From Kribbella aluminosa (GTDB lineage Bacteria; Actinomycetota; Actinomycetes; Propionibacteriales; Kribbellaceae): DNA of 64,000 bases. The translations under genes and the position numbers were made by a program. Every line of letters starts with the position of its first letter. Within the stretch, counting starts at the first letter, position 1. This document shows positions 56,870-64,000 of the stretch, in pieces. The stretch is from positions 1 to 64,000 of the forward strand of contig NZ_JAGINT010000002.1 in assembly GCF_017876295.1 (NCBI RefSeq), written 5' to 3'. The notes under the pieces were generated by a model. That model was not told the origin of the DNA. It ran no database searches and worked only from the letters and a program-made list of their open reading frames with translations.

Positions 56870-59800
56870 CTTCCTGTCGCTGGTCGGCAAAGGTGAAGAT
56901 CGCTTGGAGGGTGTCGCCGTAGAGCGACTGCATGAGGTCGAGCTGGCCTTCGTTGTGCCAGTTGTCGCGGATCTGACGGATGAGGCTGGCGAGGTCTGAT
57001 TTTCCGCTGGTGTCGTGGAAGGCGTAGTCGACCAAGTGGATCTCGGCGTTGTCGCCGCCGCGCCGTGCACGGCCGGCCAGCTGGATGAGTCCGTTGAGGA
57101 TTTCCTTGGCAATAGCGATCTGCACCGCAGTAGGTAGCGCACGGAAGTACGGCAGGCTGCGGAAGATGCGGTCGAACGCCCGGGCTGCTTCGATGCGCAT
57201 GTTCTCCAATACCTCGGCTGGCGCGTCGGTAGCGGTCGAGATGGCATGGATGTCGGCGTTGACGTGCGCGAGCAGCTCGGCTGGTTCATCCATGACCGGG
57301 ATGGGCCGGATCACGAGCCAGACGGAGCCGATCTGGGAGCGGCCGTCGCGGTCGACGATGTTGAGTCCGCGTTCGGTTCGCGCCAGTGGTGCGATCAGGA
57401 CGGATCCGGGTTCGGTTCCGACGGTGCGGCCGAATTCTTCCAGTCGATCTGCCGGGACCTCGGTCCAGCGTGCGGTCAGCCGAGGTCCTTCCGGTGCATC
57501 GTCCGGGCGTACCCCCAAGACGATGCGCTCGGCGGGGACACCCGCGGCGGACAGTCCAACCGCGAGATCTTCCGCTCCCTCATAGGCTGTGGTGGCGAGC
57601 AGCAGCCGGGCCCGACGTGCCGTTTCAGGGTTAGCCAGCAGCTGCTGGATTTTCTTGTCGAGGTGCTGGATCCAGAGTTGTTTGCCCAGCTTGGTCATGG
57701 TCGCGCGGCGTTCCTTGCCGCTGGTTCCAGATACTCGTAGGAATTCCAGTTCCTCGTCGCTGACCGGGGTGGCATGAATGGTGAGTCCACCGGTCACATC
57801 GTCGGGGACCCACCACATCGGCTGAACGTGGACGTGGTGATGGGGTGCGCCAGGGAAGTAGCCCGTTGCGGACAGACCGACCACGATACGGCTGCGCCCC
57901 GTGTGGGCTCGAGCGGTGAGGTCTCCCAAAGTCACCACGTACGTGTGGGGGTCTCCGCCGAACCCGCTGACCCGCAAAGAGGTGTCCCACGGCCGGTCGT
58001 CGTCGTGGAGCTCGGTGAAGGCGAACAAGACTCGGCCCATCGGCCCGTAGGGCACCGCTCTCCAGGTGGCGAACTGACCGAGCGCATCAGCGATTTCCGT
58101 TGCCGCCTTGACGCCTGAGGCGTGGAGTTGCGGCGCCGCGTAGACCATTGACATCAGGCACTTGCGCAACGTCTCCAGATGCGCTCGCCGGATCAGCCGA
58201 TCTGCGACCAGTACCCGCGTCTCATCGCTGTCCAGGCGGCTAACAGGGTAGGGGTGATCCTTGAGCATCCCGGCAAGGAGTTCACGGCCGACCATGAACA
58301 GATCGCCTCCGCTGGCAGGACTGGTCAACGTCGCCAACACCGTGGCTACCGGTTCCAGCCAATCAGGAATCACCGCGCCGCTGGTGGACTCGGGAAACAG
58401 AGCATCCAGCGTGGCCAGCTGCTCTGTGCTCACGCTGAGATCTTTGGCGTCGGGTGGAATGCCGAACAGGGCCGCGGCGAGCCAGCCGTCCCATCTGCGC
58501 GGCAAGACCCAGCGACCGAACATCGGGTGGCCTGGTGAACGGCCGGCCCGTGAACGAATGAAGTCCCCGGCGGCAAGGTGACGGTTGTAGTTCTCGGCTA
58601 GATACCGTGCCTGCGACAGCAGTGCTTGGACGCGGCCTTCGATGAGAGGGTTGATCAGGCCAATCGCATCGCCGAACTCGGTGTCGAAACGCCGCAACAG
58701 CGATCCCGATGAGCCGCGCCTCTTCGCCAAGGTCAAGCCGCTAGCGCTCTCACCGATCAGGCTAGCCTGGAACGCGTCGATCTCATCGATCAGCACGGCG
58801 TGACTGCGGAACAGCACAACGGCCTCGACCGAGGGGTTCTCTTCGACCCGGCCGTCCATCACTACAGGAACGTGCAGGCGCCCAACGGCGAAGTTCGAAT
58901 GGCTGGTCACAATCACCCGGGCCGTTGCAGCTTGCCTGGCAACACGGAACTTCCCGCAGCTGTTGCGCCACGGGCACCGCGACCGCTTCTGACTGGCAGA
59001 GCCGTCGTCCTTTACGGCCCGCAGATCTCCACACGGTTCTGCTCCCGGCACCCAAGCATCGACGCCATCCTCAGTCTCAGCGGCTGCCGGCAAGGCGCAG
59101 GCATAGTGCATGCGGTCATAGGCCCATTCGCCGAGTCCGCCTGGCTTTGAGCCCTTAGCTGCGATCTCAGCCTCAGTTGCCAGTCTGCGCGGGGACATCA
59201 ATGGCACCACATCACCATCGACGCCAAGCGCACGAAGGCTGGCATCGATCGAGTGAGCGGTCTGCACGACGACCGCGTTCTTGGGAACCAGCAAGGTGGT
59301 CACCATGCCGCGCTCGGCGCACCAGCACGCTACCAATTCAGCCAGGACGTTCTTGCCGACTCCGGTCGGTGCATTCAGCAGCTGGGTAGCACCTGCGCGA
59401 AGCACCCACTGGCCCTGTTCCAGATTCTCCGGATCTCCCTGCAGACGGGTGAAGATCCGGTCAATCGACTCGCGGCGATGAGTCTGACCGAAGGCCGCAT
59501 CCAGCAGGTCAGCCATTCTCCTCAAGTCGTCGAACGGTATCGACAGCTCTGATGCGTCCACCGGCTGACCCAGGTCAGTTGGCTCCTCCGGCTCGGCAGC
59601 CGGTGTTAGAGACAACGCATAGCGTGTCTCGACTGCTCCGGTGCCGCGTGGGCCGCTCGTCCACGTCACGAATTCTCCGGGGCCGGCGACCTTCTGCGGC
59701 CGCCGGGTCTGCATCTCCTGCTCGAGCCACAGGAACCGCACACACTCCTCGACCACAACCTGGGGTGAGGCCATGTCGACCAGCAGGACGTCAGAATCCA

Positions 59801-60125
59801 AGAAGCTGAATTCGGCGATCTGTTCAGGCACCAACTGTTCGACCAGGTCCCTGAAGCCGTTGCGGTTGGCCATCGCGACCGGACGCCACCGCAGTAGCCG
59901 CGCGATCAAGGTGCGTTCCTCCTCCGACAGCCGCAGCCAGCGAGCCCACTTGTCGACCTGCCCTGACAAGAAGAACAGTGCATCCGCGACGCGGATGCAG
60001 CGCCGGCCCTGCTGCTCGATCGGGAAGTACAAGACCGCGAGCGCCAGCGCACCCCGCACCACGTGAATGGCTACCTTGTAGTCGGCCTCTCGTGGACCGC
60101 GCCGGCCACCCCGAGCCGCGCTCAC
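56847..60125 (-). CDS. DinG-type superfamily 2 helicase of the pPIWI-RE system
   Basis: 1092 residues. A helical N-terminal domain (about 1-200) comes first. Then the helicase: LLNAPTGVGKNVLAELVA (Walker A near residue 251), TTLLVPKNAVV, a Cys set (YACAL near 340, EPCG, RCPWRNSCG near 380) placed as for an Fe-S cluster of XPD/DinG helicases, VLIDEIDAFQ (DExH near 443), RIVVGLSATGYFPG (motif III-like) and QLAGRARRGGDN (motif VI near 1020). It would unwind DNA to allow pPIWI-RE action. The ATG overlaps the stop of the preceding gene (ATGA), so all three genes form one operon. Confidence 0.87.
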   Translation of the reverse strand: MSAARGGRRGPREADYKVAIHVVRGALALAVLYFPIEQQGRRCIRVADALFFLSGQVDKWARWLRLSEEERTLIARLLRWRPVAMANRNGFRDLVEQLVPEQIAEFSFLDSDVLLVDMASPQVVVEECVRFLWLEQEMQTRRPQKVAGPGEFVTWTSGPRGTGAVETRYALSLTPAAEPEEPTDLGQPVDASELSIPFDDLRRMADLLDAAFGQTHRRESIDRIFTRLQGDPENLEQGQWVLRAGATQLLNAPTGVGKNVLAELVACWCAERGMVTTLLVPKNAVVVQTAHSIDASLRALGVDGDVVPLMSPRRLATEAEIAAKGSKPGGLGEWAYDRMHYACALPAAAETEDGVDAWVPGAEPCGDLRAVKDDGSASQKRSRCPWRNSCGKFRVARQAATARVIVTSHSNFAVGRLHVPVVMDGRVEENPSVEAVVLFRSHAVLIDEIDAFQASLIGESASGLTLAKRRGSSGSLLRRFDTEFGDAIGLINPLIEGRVQALLSQARYLAENYNRHLAAGDFIRSRAGRSPGHPMFGRWVLPRRWDGWLAAALFGIPPDAKDLSVSTEQLATLDALFPESTSGAVIPDWLEPVATVLATLTSPASGGDLFMVGRELLAGMLKDHPYPVSRLDSDETRVLVADRLIRRAHLETLRKCLMSMVYAAPQLHASGVKAATEIADALGQFATWRAVPYGPMGRVLFAFTELHDDDRPWDTSLRVSGFGGDPHTYVVTLGDLTARAHTGRSRIVVGLSATGYFPGAPHHHVHVQPMWWVPDDVTGGLTIHATPVSDEELEFLRVSGTSGKERRATMTKLGKQLWIQHLDKKIQQLLANPETARRARLLLATTAYEGAEDLAVGLSAAGVPAERIVLGVRPDDAPEGPRLTARWTEVPADRLEEFGRTVGTEPGSVLIAPLARTERGLNIVDRDGRSQIGSVWLVIRPIPVMDEPAELLAHVNADIHAISTATDAPAEVLENMRIEAARAFDRIFRSLPYFRALPTAVQIAIAKEILNGLIQLAGRARRGGDNAEIHLVDYAFHDTSGKSDLASLIRQIRDNWHNEGQLDLMQSLYGDTLQAIFTFADQRQEDDEHRDH

Positions 60126-61264
60126 TGGGCATCACCTCGACCCACAACCGTGCGGACGTGTTTCATGAACGCCTCAACCGTCCAGAACGTCTTGTCAGGC
60201 AGCGCGCGCGACAGTTGCGGAATCTGGCTCTTCCGATACTTCGGCACCAGGACATGCCGTGCAGCCGGTGGCTCATCGATAATCCGGCGAGCATCTACGT
60301 GGTCCTTGACATCCACGGTCCAGGGAGCGAAACCCGGCGCCGTGACCAAGGCATCGAACGTGTCCATAATCGGCCACGGCGTGACCCTGATGCCTAGTTC
60401 CTCGCTCTCCAGCTGCTGAAGCACTACTTCAGGCAGCCCCGGAATGGTGATGAACCGCCACACCGCGGGATCGAGACACCCAGCTCCCGTAACAGGCAAT
60501 CCTTTCGGCGTCCGCATCCGCGCGGTCGACACCTTTCTCAGCTGCGGCAGACCCAGGTCATACCCCTTGATCTCGAACCGCGCCTCGTGCGGTGAGTAGC
60601 TGCAGAACACCGACCGCTCCCTCACCTTCATCGGCCACCGGCACGCCGGGCACGGCCACCACCACGCATCGCCATCCCCCGTGCCGCGGTGACTCCGATC
60701 CCGGGGAATGTCGACGTACTCCGCTACCGCCTTTGCCCCCGCATACCGGAGGTTGGTGTTTCGCTCATCGATCAAGTCACGGCGAACCCCAGCAGGGCGC
60801 TCGATCAAAAAGAGGCGAGACGCCGTGTAGACCTTCTGATCACCGGTCTGCACTGTCGCCTGAAAGACTGCACGCTCAACCTGCTCGTCGCGCTGCCAGG
60901 CCCACTTCGGCAGCCATGACGTTGCCGGATCAGCCTCACGGTCGAACAGACCAAAGGTGTAGTCGGCAGCCACCTCCAAAGCAGCATCCGTAAGCCCGTC
61001 AGCCTCATCCAGGAGTACGAGCGACCCCAAAACGCCGCCCTCAGACACGTCGGGAAGCAACTCGCTGATCGGCCTGCGCAACGCTGCCACAAGATCCATT
61101 GGCGTCCGGATCTGCGACTTCGACGCCTGCACATGCATGATCACGCCCGCCATCCGCGCCACCTCCCGCCACGCACCCGGCTGGTCACCACGTTGAGACC
61201 ACGCAACACTCGCCCGCAGCGCCGCAGTCACCACCGCGTCATGCGGCGAACGTAAATTGAGCAC
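60122..61264 (-). CDS. Restriction-endonuclease-like protein of the pPIWI-RE system
   Basis: 380 residues. The C-terminal PD-(D/E)XK region has MDTFDALVTAPGFAPWTVDVKDHVDARR (Asp, then Asp-Val-Lys near residue 315) and HVLVPKYRKSQIPQLSRALPDKTFWTVEAF. The middle has a zinc-finger-like set (WWWPCPACRWPMKVRERSVFCSYSPHEARFE). This fits the REase-like partner with the pPIWI_RE-associated Y domain. It is the first gene of the operon; the GTG at 61264 has AAGGAG at proper spacing. Its order before the helicase and pPIWI-RE genes matches the known three-gene islands. Confidence 0.82.
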   Translation of the reverse strand: MLNLRSPHDAVVTAALRASVAWSQRGDQPGAWREVARMAGVIMHVQASKSQIRTPMDLVAALRRPISELLPDVSEGGVLGSLVLLDEADGLTDAALEVAADYTFGLFDREADPATSWLPKWAWQRDEQVERAVFQATVQTGDQKVYTASRLFLIERPAGVRRDLIDERNTNLRYAGAKAVAEYVDIPRDRSHRGTGDGDAWWWPCPACRWPMKVRERSVFCSYSPHEARFEIKGYDLGLPQLRKVSTARMRTPKGLPVTGAGCLDPAVWRFITIPGLPEVVLQQLESEELGIRVTPWPIMDTFDALVTAPGFAPWTVDVKDHVDARRIIDEPPAARHVLVPKYRKSQIPQLSRALPDKTFWTVEAFMKHVRTVVGRGDAQ

Positions 61265-61403
61265 TCAACTTCTCCTTATTTGGCATCACGCACTGCGATG
61301 ACTGTCTAACAGAGCGCACCGACAGTTTCGAAGCAGTCCCGCCGCGACCGGCAAGCGCGGAGCTCACGGACCGAGAGCCGGCGCGACACGACGAAGAGAC
61401 ACG

Positions 61404-61580
61404 GTGGGAGATTTCGCGAGGCTCGAGCGAGACCGGGTACGCCGGGAAGCCGAAGTGCGGGAACGTCAAGCTGCAGTCTCGGCGGCTCAGCGAGTACAGC
61501 AGCGGTTGGACCAGCTCGAGCAGGATGCCGCCGCACGCTGGATATGCCTAGAAACAGGAAGGCCACGACCGAGCAGGTAG
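61404..61580 (+). CDS. Short coiled-coil protein or gene fragment
   Basis: 58 residues. FARLERDRVRREAEVRERQAAVSAAQRVQQRLDQLEQDAAARW is a clear charged heptad-type helix. No good ribosome-binding site precedes the GTG at 61404. It may be a remnant of a longer phage or mobilisation protein. The minus-strand frames over it are less convincing. Confidence 0.3.
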   Translation: MGDFARLERDRVRREAEVRERQAAVSAAQRVQQRLDQLEQDAAARWICLETGRPRPSR

Positions 61581-63005
61581 TGCCCGTCGACTTCCCTGAC
61601 GCCGAACACTTTCGCTGCTCTAACCGCGACCTCCGGGCCGAACGGTCTGTCCTTTCGGAGGGATGCAGAGACTTCCAGGTGCGGTGCTGATAGGGGGATG
61701 GAACTCGCAAGCCGTTGCCTGCAACAAGCGCAAAACAGTCGATACGAATCACATCTGTGACTAACCTGGATCGCCTGGGAGGGCACGTCTTTCTCACCCA
61801 GCATCGCGGTACCGAGCGACTATCCCCCAGGGTGGTCCGGGGCCGCTGGCAGCGAGGCTCCTACTCGTTGGCCTGAGGTTGCCGGACTGCGCCGTTGGCG
61901 TGCGCCCGGTGAGGCGGGCACACATCACACAGGCGACGCAGTCCGGCAGCAGCCAACCGATGCCCAGACCCGAAGCGACCGATCCCCTGTCACGATCAGC
62001 GTCGGCTCTGGTCCTTCGTGACGCGTGCGCCGCCGGGAGAAACTTTCCTTGTCATCCTGCGCCGGCCAGGAAATCGTATGGAAACTTGCTGGCCGCCGAA
62101 CCAGCCCACCCAAATGGTGCCACCGCACGGCACCACTCGGTCTCCCCCACGCATCTACCAGGCGCCTTCCGTGTGAGGCACGGGACCACGAGAGGACCCG
62201 CACGGGGCCCGGGGCTACCTCAGGTCGTACCGAGGACACTTCGTGGCTCCTTGGCCGCCGCAGTATGGGTGGTTTAGAGCCATGGCCGCCATCGGGCAAC
62301 GATGGTGCCAGGTCGGAACCTTGCTGACACCCCGCTGAGACCGCAATCGGTCCTGTGCGAACGAACCGTAGGTCTATCCCGGGGCTCAGCAGCGGCCACG
62401 ATCGCCCGGGCCCGGCTGATCATCAGGCAGGGTGTTCCGACCCGCGTCCATCTGCCGGGACTTGCGACGGCGCCGACGGCGCCGATGCTTCTGGAGTTTG
62501 CCGAGCTCGCCCGCTTGGCCACCTGCCAGCGCCTACACGGCCGCTCGCGAGGGGTATCAAGGCCAGGCGGACAGAGCTGTCAGCACGGATCCCTCTATCC
62601 GCCATCCAGGAGCTCCCTAACTTCGGTGCCGGCAGCCGCCACGAAGGGTTCCGTGGCGATGAGGCCCAAGGACCGGACACCACGCCTCAGTTCGCAGGCG
62701 CGGGAGCCGGCAGCAGCGACCGCTACTGGGGACCAAATGCCCCCACCTCGGTGCGCATTTCATACGTCGAGCCTCCGATGGCCAGCATGAGGGCACTCCC
62801 ACTGAGGTGGCCTCATCCTGGCTCTGGCGGTCCTATCTCAAGCGCCTAGACGCTGCCGTGGCCCACGGCAGCTCGTGCGCACCGATCGAGCCGACCCCGG
62901 GGCCCGGACACCCGGCGCGGCGTGCACATTCCACCGGTACAGATGAGGTGCGAACGTCTTTGTGTACTTTTGTGTGTACCTGGCGGGTCTGGGGCCACGG
63001 AGAAG
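61581..63005. other. 1.4-kb region without a supported gene
   Basis: Several frames on both strands stay open for 60-160 codons, but they overlap each other, are rich in Arg/Pro/Ser and show no domain, ribosome-binding site or consistent codon pattern. It looks like degraded or intergenic DNA between the defence region and the tRNA cluster. Near 62960 GTGTAC occurs twice, 12 bp apart, which may be a relic of an attachment site. Confidence 0.5.
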
Positions 63006-63009
63006 CCCC

Positions 63010-63045
63010 CCTGACTGAGGCGTTTTGCCTGGTCAGAGGGGCCTT
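63010..63045 (-). terminator. Terminator behind tRNA-Thr
   Basis: CCCCTGACTGAGGC-loop-GCCTGGTCAGAGGGG forms a long imperfect GC stem (about 63007-63041) immediately downstream of the tRNA on the minus strand. Confidence 0.6.
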
Positions 63046-63047
63046 GG

Positions 63048-63123
63048 TGGAGCCGCCTATCGGAATCGAACCGATGACCTTCTCATTACGAGTGAGACGC
63101 TCTGCCGACTGAGCTAAGGCGGC
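63048..63123 (-). tRNA. tRNA-Thr (anticodon CGT)
   Basis: A 73-base cloverleaf (63123 to 63051) plus an encoded CCA. Acceptor GCCGCCT/AGGCGGC, D-stem GCTC/GAGC, anticodon stem TCTCA/TGAGA with loop CTCGTAA (CGT), T-stem ATCGG/CCGAT with TTCGATT. Confidence 0.95.
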
Positions 63124-63401
63124 GGGTACCGAGGCAAGAGTGTAGCGGGAGGAGGGGGAGGATTCCGAATCGGATCTGGGTACGGCGGTACCGCGGGGTG
63201 CGGGTGTGCCCGGGATCACTCCGGGGCGGGCGCATGCGCCGAGCGCTCCACTCCGGGGAGGACGGGGAACTGGGAGTCGGTTATGTGCGTCGTAGCGGCG
63301 GGAAATAGCGAGTGGAACAAATTGTGCGGGAAATGCGTTGACTTCGGTAGTGGAGTTGGGTGACACTAATTCCCGCAAGACCAAAACCCTGAGGAGAGAT
63401 C

Positions 63402-63536
63402 GTGTTCGGAACGCACATCCTGAGCGAAGCCTGGCGGCCCGGCCGCATGGCTTTGTCGGCGTGCCTGCGATCCGTGGGCGACGAGGCCAGCTACAACCAC
63501 CAGCTGAGCCCGCGTGTGGGCGGTCCGCCTGGGTGA
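63402..63536 (+). CDS. 44-residue small protein
   Basis: MFGTHILSEAWRPGRMALSA opens a 44-codon frame with GAGGAGAG just before the GTG start; a strong intrinsic terminator follows 24 bp after the stop. It has no known family. The combination of start signal and terminator supports a small transcription unit; a regulatory RNA instead of a protein is also possible. Confidence 0.45.
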   Translation: MFGTHILSEAWRPGRMALSACLRSVGDEASYNHQLSPRVGGPPG

Positions 63537-63559
63537 TCTCCGAGTGGGGAGACCTCCAG

Positions 63560-63604
63560 GAGCCGTCTGAGCCGGGTACCGGCAGCAGGCGGCTCTTTTC
63601 TTTT
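63560..63604 (+). terminator. Intrinsic terminator
   Basis: GAGCCG-T-CTG-AG-CCGG-GTA-CCGG-CAG-CAG-G-CGGCTC forms a long stem followed by TTTTCTTTT, a classic rho-independent terminator. Confidence 0.9.
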
Positions 63605-63622
63605 GCCCGACCTCGGGCCATC

Positions 63623-63691
63623 GCCGGCGTGCAATGGTTGCGGACCGGATTCCAAACCCGCGTCAAGAGGGTTCGACTCCCTCCGTCGGTG
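63623..63691 (+). tRNA. tRNA-like sequence, perhaps degenerate tRNA-Trp (CCA)
   Basis: Acceptor GCCGGCG pairs with CGTCGGT (63684-63690), and the T-arm GAGGG-TTCGACT-CCCTC is perfect. A short D-arm GCAA-TGG-TTGC is possible. The anticodon arm (loop TTCCAAA) pairs in only three of five positions and no CCA is encoded. It may be a decayed tRNA or a tRNA-like end of an inserted element. Confidence 0.4.
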
Positions 63692-63780
63692 CTTTCCGGT
63701 ATTTACGGATATCGGCACGAACAATTGACAACTGGACATTCATCGCAATTTCCCCGGCGTCCGCGAGACCCCGGGGAGGA

Positions 63781-63856
63781 CCAGCTGTAGGCCAGTGGCC
63801 AGGCCGCCTCATTTGGGTTGAGGAGATCGGAGGTTCGAGTCCTCCCAGCTGGACCA
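63781..63856 (+). tRNA. tRNA-Pro (anticodon TGG)
   Basis: Acceptor CCAGCTG/CAGCTGG is perfect, D-arm GGCC/GGCC, anticodon stem CCTCA/TGAGG with loop TTTGGGT (TGG), T-arm GGAGG-TTCGAGT-CCTCC, and an encoded CCA at 63854-63856. Confidence 0.93.
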
Positions 63857-63948
63857 GGCGCCCGCAGGATGCTCAGCTACCGGCCGAGCGGGCGCCGTAC
63901 GCGTGCCCTGTGACGGAAATCCGCAGTACATCCGGCACAGGGCACCGG

Positions 63949-64000
63949 ACGCCCGTGGCTCAACCGGAGAGAGTGCCTGCCTACGAAGCAGGAGGATGCA
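63949..64000 (+). tRNA. tRNA-Arg (anticodon ACG), partial at window end
   Basis: The 5' part only: acceptor ACGCCCG, D-arm with GCTC, anticodon stem CCTGC/GCAGG with loop CTACGAA (ACG). The T-arm lies outside the window. Confidence 0.85.

Noticed and set aside
61306..61797. A 163-codon minus-strand frame behind the REase-like gene
   Set aside because: Arg/Pro/Ser-rich, no domain, overlaps a coiled-coil frame on the other strand and has no ribosome-binding site.
1..64000. CRISPR array
   Set aside because: No set of three or more regularly spaced repeats was found; the few direct repeats (27804-27856, 15587-15620) lie in promoter regions and are only two copies each.

Overview
The window is high-GC actinobacterial DNA (short leaderless-looking genes, GTG/TTG starts, ATGA/GTGA/TGATG stop-start overlaps, Xre-TPR regulators, FxLD lanthipeptide genes). 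A Nocardia/Streptomyces-like actinomycete is likely, but the genus cannot be fixed from the sequence. Almost everything here is accessory: mobile-element genes, two biosynthetic loci, a defence region, and a tRNA cluster at the right edge.

Layout. 1-5.5 kb is the right part of an integrated conjugative-type element (small proteins, an FtsK/TraB-like translocase, a large serine recombinase) that has cut an ABC-transporter ATPase gene inside its Walker A motif. 5.5-8.5 kb holds two TetR/methyltransferase modules with palindromic candidate operators. 8.5-12.3 kb is a tandem pair of tyrosine recombinases resembling tnpA-tnpB of Tn554-type elements. 12.3-17.9 kb is a small operon (SAM methyltransferase, broken small DNA-binding-like gene, alpha/beta hydrolase, DUF6624-like protein) behind a regulatory leader, with a divergent Xre-TPR regulator and phosphotransferase.

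17.9-27.7 kb is the most interesting locus. It is a tightly overlapping operon with three consecutive homologues of the Campylobacter phosphoramidate pathway (L-glutamine kinase, CTP:phosphoglutamine cytidylyltransferase, gamma-glutamyl-CDP-amidate hydrolase). They are followed by two MurC-like amino-acid ligases and a histidine-triad protein. I infer that it makes an unknown phosphoramidate-containing (P-N bond) metabolite, probably a peptide-like one.

28-34 kb has three Xre-TPR regulators and another phosphotransferase. 34-47.7 kb is a class I FxLD lanthipeptide cluster: precursor, LanB, LanC, stand-alone SpaB_C/TIGR03891 protein and PIMT-type methyltransferase on the plus strand. Facing it is a minus-strand operon with two more PIMT-type methyltransferases, one frameshifted. 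An S9 peptidase (possible leader protease) and another Xre-TPR gene follow.

Four times (near 15, 27, 34 and 47 kb) the same unit heads an operon. It consists of a gene for a ~110-residue protein resembling the N-terminal resolvase fold without the catalytic Arg/Ser, then strong RNA hairpins, then a biosynthetic operon. In three of the four the upstream DNA carries a shared GTAGCG box 77-82 bp before the first start, and two share a long TGCGGACA/TGTCCGCA palindrome. This looks like a modular, largely undescribed regulatory leader.

51-61 kb is a defence region: a PD-(D/E)XK-like gene, a GIY-YIG nuclease, and a complete three-gene pPIWI-RE system (PIWI-like protein, DinG-type helicase, restriction-endonuclease-like protein). 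61.6-63 kb has no convincing gene. The window ends with tRNA-Thr(CGT), a 44-codon ORF with a strong terminator, a weak tRNA-like sequence, tRNA-Pro(TGG) and a partial tRNA-Arg(ACG).
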